A DNA stretch of 43,506 bases, taken from positions 1-43,506 of the forward strand of contig BBXU01000028.1 of assembly GCA_001598975.1 (NCBI GenBank). Direction: 5' to 3'. The notes under the pieces were generated by a model that saw only the letters and a program-made list of their open reading frames with translations, searched no databases and had not been told where the DNA came from. Source of the DNA: Parachlorella kessleri (Eukaryota > Chlorophyta > Trebouxiophyceae > Chlorellales > Chlorellaceae). A program made the position numbers and the translations under genes. How positions within the stretch are numbered: the first letter of the stretch is position 1; the number at the start of each line of letters is the position of its first letter. Shown here piece by piece: positions 11,179 through 23,223 of this stretch.

Positions 11179-14100
11179 ATGAATGAGCACGCCTGGGCCA
11201 ACAGGGACAAGCTAGGCAAGCGTCCGACTCCATCTTCTATGCTTCAGCCTCTTTGATCTCTTTGTTAGCTGGCTGGGTCAGGGGCTGATATCCTTCTGCC
11301 CAGGCACCACTCTGGGAACCTGTTCCACTCTGCAGAGCATCCCTTGCTGGAGGTTCGAACCAGAGCCCTTCGCAGCCTGCAGTTCAAGCTGCAGCACGGA
11401 TTACTACCGCCGGGCGCTCTTGCCAGGGACAAGGAGTTGCTCGCAGCGCTCCTGGGCTGGTTCCAGTATGAGGCCGACGAACCTAGCATGGCAGTGGCCC
11501 TGGAGGTCCTGGCAGCACTGGCCCGCAGTCCAGAGATAGCATCGCAGCTTTTGTCGCTGGGTGCAGACATAACCGTGTTGGGCCTCGCGCTGCCTGACTA
11601 CCTGGCAGGACTTGCAGACCAGCTGCTGGCCGACTTATACTCCAGTCGGAGGGCACAAAGCCATGGCAGCGGTGCTGGGATTATGGCGAGCGGTCCAGCC
11701 AGCTACACGGTACCGCCGTCTGCGAATCTACATGGTGGCAGTGGGTCAGCCACTCCAATTGCCTTGCTACCACCACAGTTGGAGACAAGAGCAAGAGCCA
11801 GCCCTTCAGGCGAAGAGCAGCAGCTGCTGGGCAGCCAGAACGCTTGGTGCACTCCCGCAGCCAGCAGTCTAAGCCCAACACCTCAACCTGGCCAGGCGCC
11901 TTGGAGGAGTGGTGCATTGGCCTTGAACCAGCTTGCACCTTACATTCAGTCGGTCCAGCTGTCAGGGGAGGACCGTCAGCAGGTGGAAGACCTGGTGCAA
12001 CAGCTGCAGCATGCAGAGAGCGAACCCGCCATCCACACGGCGCTTTTGCAGTTACGGGCAGGGGTGCTGGCCGACATGCCAGTTGAAGGCATCCTCACAG
12101 GGACGAACGTTGTTGCCGCCCTGCTGCACCTTACGACTAGGGGCCCAGCGAGCACGGTACCCAAGGCTGCTTTGACCTGCCTACATGAGCTGGTAGCAAA
12201 GGTGGCAGTAGTAATCGGTGGAACAGCCCCTGCGAGCACCTCCCTCACACTACCCATCGGGTCCACCCTGCACCAGATCATGCTAGCTGCATGTGCTGTG
12301 CTCGGTGATGCGCAGCTGCACAGTATGTTGTTTCCCCTGCTAGCCGACCTGGCACCCCTAACTACCGTGGCGAGCGTGCTCCACCCCGACTGTGAAGAAG
12401 CCGCGGCCCTTTGCAGCAGCTGGAGACAGTGTCTGGCTGCGATTGCGGATGCCCTGCGCCTCGCCATGGTGAGGGACACTAATCACATCAAAGGAAAAAT
12501 GCCTCTTGCTCTTGTATCATACATGCTGTCACCCGTGTGCCTTTTGGGGAGCTGCAAGCGCCCTTGAAATGCTTCCATGGTTGCTTCTGCGGCAGGTGGC
12601 AGCATGCACCCAGGCGGGCATCGTTCCTCCGGAGGACTGGGAGAACGGCTGCCTCAGAGTCGTGGTGGACGCAAGGGTACAGCTGCTGGCGGATGCCGCC
12701 CTTGCTATTCTGAAGACTGTCCCTGCTGCGCTGTTGGCTCTTGTAAGTCAGCACAGACGCCGGTCACTTATGCCCAAGAGTACCTTGAAGAGCTAGCATG
12801 ATAGAACAAGCTTTGGACAATCATGCAGATACCCAAAGCATGCTGTGCATGCCGCTGACAGTTGACAGCTGCACCCGTCCTGTTTGTACTGTGTGCCACT
12901 TTAAGTGCTTATTGTTTTCCATGTCCATAAGTTGCAAACTCGTCAATGACTTGTAGGCTGTGCCAGACGCGCTGAAGCCACTCCTGGCGGCTCTGTACAG
13001 CAACCCATTGACAGCCACTCTGCTGACCCAGGTTCAAGAGGTCCTTGGCTCGCACATGGGCATGCTGAGCCCCACAGCTAAGCAGCGCATTCATGCTGCT
13101 GGCTCCCTCAGTAGCAGGAAGGTGCACTTCTTCCATGCCCTTCAATGTCTGGGACAGTCACCTGGCATCACAGCAGACCAGGTGGAAGCAGCATTTGGGG
13201 AAGTTGCAAGCGGCCTGCCCTTGCTCAGCCTGCTAACGCAGACTGAGGCTGAAAGGGCAGTGGAGAGCATAGTTACATCCAGCATCGCTTGCTGGAGCTC
13301 CTTAGGTGCGGGCCACCGTGCCACGCCAGCCACCTTAGTAGCAGCAGTGCTAGCACATTCGATGCCAACTCTCCGCCATGCAGCAGCGAACAGCCTCACA
13401 GGGCAGGTAGCCAGCATGCCAGCTGCTACAGCTTTGATAGCTGACCCACTTGTGCTGGGCACCATGGTCACATTGGGGTTAGCAGAGGACCAGCTCCAGC
13501 CCCAGATTTTGCATATTTTGCAGCAGGCTGCTTCCATCCAGCCCCAGCTGGTTGCAGGTGCCCTCATGCCCTGGCAGTCCTGGTTGGCATGCTATGCCAG
13601 CTTTCCCGCACCCGTAGGGTCGGCAGTAGCAGGATTTCTGCAGCTGATTCATCAGGCTCCAGGGGCCGAGGCGTGGCATCAGCTGCAGCCCCAGCTGTTG
13701 AGCCTGTATAGCATCGATCCTGCAGCGCGAGTGCAGGCAGCCTCCCAGCTGTTCAGCGTACTTGCTGCTTGGCAGCAGGCTAGGTCGTGCCCGGTCATGC
13801 AGCTTTTTCTTGACCCATTCTCTGGCTTCCTCAAGCCTGCTCATCTGCACAGCACACCACCCAATCTGCCATTGCCAGATCGAAGCCTCCATGCAGTGCA
13901 CCTGTTGACCGTTGAGAACGTCGAGGGGTTGATCCAAGCAGCATGCAGCCGTCATGTGGCAGCGGAGACCACTGCACAGGCGCTAAGTCAGCTTTGTCAG
14001 GTGACTGGTGACACCAGGCTTCATGCCCTCCTGGGGGCACCCCGAGGTGAGGTGAACATGGTGATGAAACAAAATTAATATCGCAGGATGGTGCATGTCA

Positions 14101-17100
14101 GACCCCACATCAATTCCAGACTGTCCACAAATTCCATGCTAATCTCAAGACGGTTCTGTTCGATGAAACATGGTACATGCGAATTTTTCGTTGATTGTGC
14201 ATCCAGATCTCAGCGGTGTCAAAACAGCATTTTCTGTGTTGCTGCAGTTTTGGCCAGGCTTCAGGAGTGTATTCTCTCGCAGCCTACATGCGCTTATGAC
14301 TTGCTGCAACCTGCTCTGACATGCTTACTGCAAGTGCTCAAGAATGTCCCAGGTGCCATCGGCTGGTTCCTACAAGCTGCTGATAGGTACGCAGGTTGCA
14401 ACGGCGAGGTGCGTAGGGTCTTTGATCAGGTTGTAGTCTATGCTGACTGGCGGGACTGGACACCTCCATGTCGCACACCTGCATAACAATGCAGTGTTGA
14501 TTTGCACCACTTAACCTCCGTGACCATGACTCGCAGGCGAGCTCTTCCTTTGCTGAGCCTATCATTCCACCCTGTGCCAGTGGTGCGTCAGCTGGCAGCG
14601 GAGCTTCTTTACTGCCTTACATTTGTACCGGCCACAGAGCAGTGGCTCTCCCTGCAGCATCAAAACCCTGGCACACTCTCCCGGCCTGTTGGGCCTACTT
14701 ATAGTGCTGTACCAACTCCCTTTTCCGAAAGGTTCCTATTCCCTCTGGAGAACGTGGCAATACTTCGGTTTGCACCAAATGGTGTTTCCTCTTTGGAACA
14801 CGATGAAGAGTCAAAGCTGTGCACAGAGGTATGTCTGGAGCTATCATATGTAGCTAGATGCCAGTGCCCCAGATATACTTCAGAAAGCTCTTGTAGTGGC
14901 GATTCTCATTCGTTCTACGCAGTGACTCACCTGCCGTTCTTGCAGGCAGTTCAGCTGTGGCAGGCGCAGCAGTTGCTCCTAACAGCATCCGATCTGAGTA
15001 GCGACCTTGCGGCTGGCCTACAGGAGCATGGGGACTCTATCCAGCCCTGGCAGCAGGCTTTTGTGCAGTCCTGTCTGGCTACGGTGGGGGGCCTTGACCT
15101 GAAGTTGCAGCTGCAGAGTGCCTTACAGCAATTGCAGCAGGCGAAAAGCCACAGCGACTGCTATGCTCAGCTAGCTCGCATAAGCCTTCTCTGCTGCACA
15201 AACCAGGTGGGGACAGTCTTTGATATGCGCCTGGCTTTACACCCCCAAAACAGCACTAGGGCGAACCCTTCACATGCACTAGGGAGCTCCACACAGTCTG
15301 TACGATTCAAAAACAAAGTGCTGGAGGTGAAGTCATGTTCACTATGTGCCGAACCTGAGCAATTCTGTTAGACGCTGCAGGGTATTGCCAATCTGGCAGC
15401 TATGGACTGGTCGAGCTCCTTTCAGTTTTTCATCTGCCGGCCACCCCTCTCTAAGGATGATCGTCTTCTCTGGCTGGCTTTACTGCCTCTGTTGCGACGG
15501 CTTCTGAAGTCTGGATGTGTAAATGCTACTGATGTGCTGCTGCTAGCTGGCGAGTTAGCCGGCGGCAGTGGGCTGGAGTGGCTGCAGGCAGCCAACGGTG
15601 CTCTTGCTGATGACAGCATAATTGACTACCAACTAACAGAGGTGGAGATCACATGGGCTGCTTTGAGGCTCTCCTTGTTGCCCTCTGTTTGTTGCAATGG
15701 ACCCCTTCGCAACCTTGAGGGCAATTCGTTCATGCACCACTTCATCCTGCTGTAGGAAGTCCTATGGCTCTGCAGCGTGCTGCTGGAACAGTGCCTTATG
15801 GTAACCGCTGTTGATCCAAGCACTGTTTTGGCAACCCTACATCTGCAGCCTTGGCTGGAGGTGCTGCTGGTAAGCTTGGCACTGGCTTGTGTGTGGCAAT
15901 CCCTGGCCATAAAAGCGTTTACGAAGAATCGCATGCTGGGACCTTGCTACGTGCCTGCTGACCCAACCAATCCTGCCAAAAATGCCCATTGGCCTGCAGG
16001 CGTTTCTGTCTGATGAGGGATCCTTATACAGCACCAAAGCGGCGGCAGGCAAACTGCTGGCAGATGTTGCCGAGCTGCTGCACCATGAAGCTTCTGTGAT
16101 CGGAAGTAGCTGCACGACTACGAGCAGGAGCAGTAATGGCGATGCTAGTAGCCACGGCGATGGCAAAAGCGCTGGCAGTGGCAGTGGCACGCACCTAGAT
16201 GGTAGAGCGACCCTGGAAAAGTGCGTGCCAGCTCACCGCGCCATCCTAGCAAGCCTCCACTTCCTCATCCGTCATGTCTTGATGCCCAAGGACTGGTGGC
16301 ATCCGGAGCACTACCGCGGGAAGGCCGTTATTGCAAGCCTGCTGCGATATCTGGTACACATTACACAAAGCCTGCCAGCTTCCCTCTGGGCGCCCGCTTG
16401 GGCTGAGCTTGGCGGCACATACTGGCTAAGCCGAGCTGCCAAGGACCAGCAGGCCAGTATACGACAGGCAGCATTCCAGCTCCTGGCGCCGGTGGCAGCC
16501 CCTGTACCTACCCATGCCATGCTGGTCTCAGGGTGGCCTGAGTGTGGCAGCCTGGCCTGCAAGGCCGCCTGTAAGGCAGACGAGTGCCCGGATGTCAAGG
16601 CTGCCGCCCTGGCAGTAGTTGTGACAGCACTGTCACACCCTATGCTAGTGTCTATGAGCGATGGACATGCCAGCAGCAAGCAGACCTGCACTCTTACTGC
16701 TGGCTACATTGTGCAACAATCCCAGCTGTGGGACGCTGTGTTATCCACTGTTCAGGTGAGAACACACTCAAATGCACGCTTGCTAAAGCTGCAATGCTGT
16801 GATACCAGACACCGGATTCGCTTACTTTTTACATATGGCACACTAATACAAAATGTAGTTTGCTCATCAGCAATGTTCATTACTGCAGGATGTCAGCTGC
16901 CCACCCAGCCTGCTGGCAGCCAGCGCTCACACACTCCTGCAGCTGTCGCTTGGGGAAGCTGGTAGGGCATGGGAGCTCCTCAGGGGTGCCGCCCAGCAGG
17001 GCTGCCTACTTGCCCTTATGTCAGCCCCATTACAACTTTCCAATCAGCTTGGGATTGTAGCTTGCATGGCGGCAGCGGGCAGCATAGCATCTAAGCCGCA

Positions 17101-20100
17101 GCTGACTGCTGTAACTACAGCAGAGTGGTGTCAGCTGAGTCATGCTTTCTCAGCCGCGGGTGCCACAGCCAAGCTAGCCATAACTTTGCTCCAGCTCGTC
17201 CCTGAATCTCAGCATGACATATGTCAACATGGTCTGCTAGAGGGGCTCCTAGCAACCCTTAGCCTGTCCACTGCCATAGCAGCAGCAGCTCTGCCAGCAA
17301 GGGCGCCTCCAGTTGCCCTGAGGGTGCAAGCTGCATGCTGGCAAGTTGTCTCAGCCACAGCTAACGCGGCGGCACTGATCCTGACGAGGATGGAGGCCGA
17401 GTATAACCTGCCCGACTATAAAGAGGACCCTCAGTATGCGCTGCCACCAGCGGTGGCAGTGGCTACTGTTATGCAGACGTCACACAGTTGCTCTGTGGTC
17501 GATTCGTGCATTCAGTTGCTGCATATAGGACTGTCAAAGCCATCCTGGGCAGCTGCCTTCCTCCAATCCGAGGGTAAGGGGTCACGCTGTGCTTGTACGT
17601 AGGTTACCTGGGCGAGGTGTATGCCATGGCTCTTGCTTGTCCCCAGGTTGTTGGGTTGTAGCATGTCGCACATTAACCCCGCGTTCTGACAGAGCTACTG
17701 TATGTGTCCAGGGAGGAGCAACTTATGCCAGGCTGCAACCAGGAGCCAGTGGGTGCTGCTTTGTGCGTCCTGCTGATAGAGCGGTTCCTATCGCAGCAGC
17801 AGCAGCCTCACCAGGCAGTGGCTGGCAGTACTCCAGCTTGTGAAATAACCACGGCGGCTCTACAGGGCCTCCTGGCGTACAGCAGGTCAGCCAAATCCAC
17901 AGCTATCGAGCTGGGTCTCCACTCCTCACTCCTTGAAACTTTGAATGGCCTTGCCACCGGACTACTGGCCAGCGCTGGCAAGGGCGTGATCCGGAACAGC
18001 AAGCTGCAGTCGCTGAAGCAGCAGAGGGCAGCAAATGCTGCAGGAGCCGCATCCAGCCTGCCTCGTAAAGTGCAGAGTCAACAGGGCGTTGCTGGCGGCA
18101 CTCGCAGCAGAAGCAGCAGCACCGTTCTGCGCAGGCAGAAGACCAGCGTCACTGCAGCAGCAGCAGCACAAGACCTCATCCAGGCTGTAGGGGCTCAGGG
18201 AAATGCCAGCACAGGGGGGGTGTCCCCAGCTCAGTCAGATACTGTAGCTGGTGCCGATAAAGAGCCTCCCAACGCTCCGGCAGAGCAAGACAGCCGCCCG
18301 GGCTCACTGCAGCTGATTATGTTGTATCTTGAACTGCTCAAGCACCTGGCTTTTCAAAGCCAGGTTGCCAGGTAAGGTGCTTGCCGGCATAGGTGGTAGC
18401 CCTCCATTTATGGGAGTCCAGCCCAAGGCCAGCACACCTCACCCTGGCCACGCTCCTCAGGATACCCGCGAGATTTGCAGCCCTGGATTGCCCTTCTGCA
18501 CCAGGATGACAGCTGACCTTGCTGGCAATGGCTGTCAATCTCCATGACACCACGCATGAGATATTCTCGCTATTTTCACCTTTTCACACTGCCGTGCACA
18601 GAAGCTATACATCATGTCCGTCTGCAGCAGCATTCTGCGCTGTTCTGCCTGCAGTGACGCTCTGTCGGTGAGCGGCCTCCCTTCCCTGGCTGCGGGAACT
18701 CTATGGAGCCTGGGCATGCGCCACACCTCAGTCATGCTGGAACTGCTGCAGCTAGTGGCCAACGCCACAATCAGCTCCAGGGCCATGAGGCTGCGGTGGG
18801 TTGTTGCAGGTGAGCCATATCGATCTAAAACTGTGCGGGTCAGGTGAAGGGCTCTACTCCGAGATTCCCTGCCTGGAAAGACGATCGTGCAGTCTGGCAG
18901 AGCTTTCCGCTTATGCAGCATCACTTCATAAAACTGCCCACGTCCTGCTGCTGGCTTTCCTCCCTTTGTGTTCAGAGGAGAAGACAGAGTGGGGGCTGCA
19001 AGACCGCATCCTCCAAGCCGTATTGCGCCCCTCCACCTCAATGTCTCTGGCAGTGCACAGGCAGGCCTGTGCCACTCTCTGCTGCTTCCTGGCCAGTGCT
19101 GAGGGGTGTGCAGCAGCCTTGCGGGCCGACCTTCCGCAGCAGGCATTGCGGTCTTTGCAGGACTATCTAGCAGCGAAGGACAGCGCCAGGCTGGATGGAT
19201 TGCTGCAGGTGGGCATATAGTTGATTTTAGTAGCTGGCAGACCTCATGTATGTCACAAGCTAAAAGTTAGGTTCAGTGGGGGTGGCTGCTTCCTAACCAA
19301 GGATAACTACCGGCAGTGTGACTGATGCGGCAAGAGGGCAATGTGGATGCATGCACTGGGTCCAGCTATGGTTCTTAGGCAGCGTGTTCACCCCTTGTGC
19401 AGGTCCTGACCGCCCTGGCATCTCAGCCTGATGGCCAGAAGGCCCTCTTGCGCACCACCGCTCCCTCGGGCTCCATGCTGGAGCAGCTGCTGAGCCTCCT
19501 ACAACATCCTGCTGCAGTCGTCTGCACCCAGGCAGCGCTGGTGCTCCGCAATGCTGCCCTGTCCCCTGAAGCTAAGGCGCATTTCCTGGGGGCTGGAGCG
19601 CTGCAAGCCGTAGTGGATGCCATGGGAGCGGTGCAGCAGCCAGCGTGTGCAGGATATGCAGCTGCCACACTCTGGGCCTTGGTGTCCCAAGGCGAGAAGG
19701 TGAGCTTGGGCATCTCCACTGGCAACGCCTGGCAGGGAGGCAAGGTGGCCGCCCGTGATGCCCGCAAGGCGAATTATTATATGTGCAGACATCGAGGTAG
19801 CTTGGCGCAGAAGCTACATGCATCTTCTCTGGAGATAGCATTGTACTGGGATTTGAAACATGGCAATAATGCTGGGAACAGCCACGGTGGGTCGCCCCAA
19901 CACTGCTACCTTGAGGCAATGCCAACCTGCTTGCTTGTGCATGCAGGTGAAAGTCGCGTTGCGCCGCTGCAAGGGCCTCGCAGATGCTGTACGTGCTGTC
20001 TCTAGCGAGTGCCACGCTGCCCTGGAGAACAAGGAACCCACAGTTGCCCAGTTCAGCTGTGAGCACCTTGTTGAGGCTTGCGAAGCCCTTGCAGCTCTCC

Positions 20101-20108
20101 TGACGTGA
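11179..20108 (+). CDS. RTTN: rotatin-like (RTTN/Ana3 family) centriole/basal-body armadillo-repeat protein
   Basis: Rotatin (Ana3 in Drosophila) is a very large armadillo/HEAT-repeat protein needed for centriole and basal-body integrity and cilia. Sixteen exons (11179-11215, 11336-12468, 12596-12742, 12957-14046, 14248-14386, 14537-14828, 14946-15206, 15381-15641, 15756-15869, 16000-16755, 16889-17573, 17693-18363, 18602-18809, 18976-19208, 19403-19699, 19947-20108) close in frame at 2161 aa; human RTTN is 2226. The N-terminus KLEHPLLEVRTRALRSLQFK matches the rotatin N-terminal domain (KLGHxLxEIRxRAL). The C-terminal armadillo part (LVLRNAALSPEAKAHFL, AAATLWALVSQGEKVKVALR) matches the rotatin end. 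Between them are Leu/Ala helical repeats with Ser/Gln-rich linkers. The first intron needs a GC donor (AG|GCAAGC at 11216); exon 1 and the donors at 15642 and 18364 are the least certain. Confidence 0.87.
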
Positions 20109-20489
20109 GCCAGCCTATTGCTTACCGATGGCTAACTAGTGCTATACGCAAGCTCCACCGCGCCCCTAGGGAGAGGCAGACATGAGCCCATGCAAGCCTG
20201 TACGGAGACGACTTTCTCAGACCTACAAACACGCTTATAAAACACAAGGAAAATGGCCAGCCCTTCTAGATGCTGGTACAAGAGCAGTGCAGGAGAACAC
20301 ATGTCAGGGCAGAAGGCGATATACACAGCAGGACGAAAACAAGCAATTGTGCAGACATAGCAGAGGTCAGGGACCTAGGTCTCCAAACAAATTGAAAGAA
20401 ACAGCAGCAACTGGGACCCTGGTTGGCGCAAGCACTTCTTCACTGTTGCGCTTCATGCTCTCATCAAAATGCTTTCGCGTCTTTGTGTT
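20109..20489. other. intergenic region between convergent gene ends
   Basis: About 380 bp between the rotatin-like stop and the PQ-loop protein stop on the other strand. It should hold both 3' UTRs. No TGTAA was found on either strand here, and no coding or structural signal. Confidence 0.5.
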
Positions 20490-22398
20490 TCAGGTTTTCC
20501 CATCGTCCCCAGGTAACAGCGCCTCCTCCTCGTCACTTCCATGCTTCTTGTCAGTCCCGTACATCAGCCCCTGCGGCATGAAAGCAGCACTAGGCCTTGG
20601 GAGCTTTGTCCCAACAAGCAGGGGTGGCACACAGTAAGGTCAATATGCGATACGGCTTCGTGCCCTGCGCACAAGTGAAAGCAGCCCTACGTCATGCATG
20701 CAGCGCTCCTCCTAGCCATTCCACTGTAGACACAAGACCCATACCCACACGGCCATCGTACCACCTGCATTCCTGTCCACCACACAGGGACGCAGCCGCA
20801 CCTGCATAAAAATTGTGGTGTCCAGGGCCACAGTCCCCAGTGAGCCCACAAGCCATGGGGCTGAGGATTGCAGGCTGGCCAGGCTGTAGGCCCTGACCAG
20901 GATGCTGAACCCATACAGCGTGTTGGCCGCCATGGCAAACAAGAACATCGTCAGCGCGAGGCCCTCTGCAGAGCGCCGGCGCCAGTTCTTGGTGATCTGG
21001 GAGATGCGGCTGGTGAGGTACAAGATGCTGCTGCAGTAGGCAATAACTGTGCCCGCATGCCTACAAGGGCAGCAGGAGTGTTGTGACTTAACGGGCTCAA
21101 GGTTAGATCAGAACAGGCTGGCCACGCAACATCTGGGCATGCTTTAGGAGTCACTACTCGTAGTATATCTGATGGATGCACTTATCGATTCACAGGTCCC
21201 TCTCCCAGTGCCACTGAGCCACGACATGTTTATGAAGGCGCCCTCTTTCAGGGAAGGGCTCTGCGGAACTTACTGGGCCCAGCTTGGCATCTTAAAGATG
21301 ATGTCCGGCACCACACTGCCTACCACCAGCAGCCGCCGAGAAGGATATCCGTCTCCCTCGTCTAAGCTGAAACCCGGCAACCCCTGCTGCTGCTGTTGCT
21401 GCTGGTGGTGGAGGAGGCCTGTGAGGAGAAAGACAGCTCCCACGGAGGCGAGCACCCGCTGCGGCCGAAACACAAAGTCCCGACCAATGCCATTAACGGT
21501 GTCGCCTGAGCCAACCATAAAGTCTGCTTCCCCATGAGAAAGCACTAGCGGCTGCTCCTCTAGGGGCACTCCGCTACCACCGCTGCTGCCTGCTGCCGAC
21601 GGCTGCTGGTGCTGCTGCTGTGGCTGCGGGTGTTGCTCAGCAGACACCACAGCCCCTTGCGGCAAGGCATGCTGCCTGTGGCGGTGGCGGTGCCGATGGT
21701 GCCGGCTATGCCTGCGAGAGAGCAGGCGCTCCCGCCGCCGCTGCAATGTGGTGTAATAGATGAACTGGACGAGCAGCACCACATCCATGCAAATGAAGTA
21801 CTGGGCTGTGAAGACCACAGTCGGGACTTGGTCGCCCTTCAACAGAGCGCCCACCAAGTTGCAAGTATCACCCTGCGCAGGTGGGCACTCACGGCGGTCA
21901 GCAGGTGGCCTGAAAACTTTGGCGCTGCAGCAGGAGGGAAGTTTACAAGTTATTTTAAGTGGCTGCTGCCAAAGATAGATGAGCTCATAACCAGGGCCAC
22001 CTGACAGTTGCTGCCGATGCTTACCAGCAGCCACTCTGCCAGGAAATAAGGGGACAGAGCTTCCGCCGACTTGTTGCGGTAGTTTGCGAGCAGTTGCGGC
22101 ACCTGCGATGACAGTTGCACCTGGACCATATCAGCAACTGCCACTGGTGGTATGAGAGAATGTTGGGAGGCAAGAGTGGTCAGGCTGCATACCTGTGCAA
22201 CCATCCAGCAAAGGATGCTAAGGAGGCCCAACACGAACCCCACCATGTCCCGGCCACTGCATGAGCAGGGGTGAAACTTAGTAACTTTTCTGTGCTTGAA
22301 AGCTGATGAGTTTGGCAGCATGCACCGCCTCACTTGTAGATGCAGTCGCCAAACCAGTGGGCTATCCACACGTTCGCCCCAGGCTGACAGCTGCCCAT
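20490..22398 (-). CDS. PQ-loop membrane protein, PQLC2/SLC66A1/Ypq1-like vacuolar cationic amino-acid transporter
   Basis: PQLC2/Ypq proteins are seven-span transporters that export cationic amino acids from lysosomes or vacuoles. Six exons on the minus strand (22398-22334, 22256-22193, 22102-22025, 21872-21274, 21060-20802, 20570-20490) close in frame at 381 aa. After WIAHWFGDCIYNGRD come span 1, the first PQ loop (VPQLLANYRNKSAEALSPYF, P45-Q46), GDTCNLVGALL, and spans ending FIYYTTLQ. A long cytosolic loop (about 113-235) follows, with a His/Arg run (seven His in 124-137) and Gln runs. The second repeat (SRISQITKNWRRRSAEGL) has Ser-Gln (289-290) instead of Pro-Gln. The C-terminal tail carries an acidic dileucine motif EEEALLP, like the sorting signal of human PQLC2. 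Substrate is inferred from the family. Confidence 0.86.
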
Positions 22399-23211
22399 AG
22401 TTTGTGCGCAACAGCAATCTGCTATACAAAATGGGAACAAAGGTGGCCCATGATGCTGGCACACTGTCTCCTTGTGTTTGACCAGCGAGACTGTAGTCAC
22501 GCGGATAAGCCTGGGCTAAGAAGCTTTGTCCGTGCTTCGCATATGCATCGAAAATCAGGAAAGCCGCACTGAGTTAACAGCTGCTTCCGAGTTTTGGCGG
22601 GATCAACCCTTGGACTATCCCATTCCGATACTTGCCAAGGGTCTGGCATTGATCAAGCGTTGCGAATGCACGTAAGCTAATGGCTATGTACCCCCCCTCA
22701 GTCAAGGGTCTGGCATGCTTTGTGATGATGGCGGCCAGTGCGAGCAGAGGAGAGGAAGAGGGGAACGGTGCTGACAGGGCTGGCTGCAGTTATGCTTTGG
22801 GACTTGCCTGAGCTTTGATCCAGTAGGTCGCTACCCTACATAAGCTAGGGAGGTGGAACAGCAACTAAGCTTGGAATTGAATTTATTGGCAGTAGAGGGC
22901 AGTAGGGACCTTCACCAGTGGTTTATGCAGGTTTGGCACAGAGATGTGATACTGGTCAGTTCTCCCAACTCCGAAGCGCCAGGTACCTTCAACGAGATGC
23001 CACGGACGCAGGGTTGTGCACTCGAGCTCTCGACCGGTGTCTGTTACCAGTGATCAACTAGTGGTACCCTGCAGACAGCACCTCACCACAGGCTGCCTAT
23101 AGACTGTCAAGGTGGTGGGTAGCACTTGCAAACGGAGTATGTATGTCCGAACGTACGGACCTTCACTGTCAGTGCTCATTTCAATATTAAGTTACCCCAG
23201 GTTAAGTGAGT
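22399..23211. other. intergenic region upstream of the PQ-loop gene
   Basis: About 810 bp between the PQ-loop start codon and the SDR42E 3' end. I see no exon with family similarity, no RNA gene and no clear repeat. It should contain the PQ-loop gene promoter, transcribed leftward. Confidence 0.4.
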
Positions 23212-23216
23212 TTACA
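23212..23216 (-). terminator. candidate polyadenylation signal for the SDR42E-like gene
   Basis: TTACA on the plus strand (TGTAA on the minus strand) starts 8 nt after the stop codon, which would give a very short 3' UTR. A more distal signal may be the true one. Confidence 0.3.
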
Positions 23217-23223
23217 TGGCCAA

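Noticed and set aside
11340..11365. GGTTCGAACC, resembling a tRNA T-loop / B box
   Set aside because: It lies inside a well-supported rotatin-like exon, and no acceptor stem, anticodon arm or A box fits around it.
20182..20637. Plus-strand open frame of 151 codons after the rotatin-like gene
   Set aside because: It is antisense to the last exon of the PQ-loop gene (20490-20570), which is fixed by frame closure and the EEEALLP tail.
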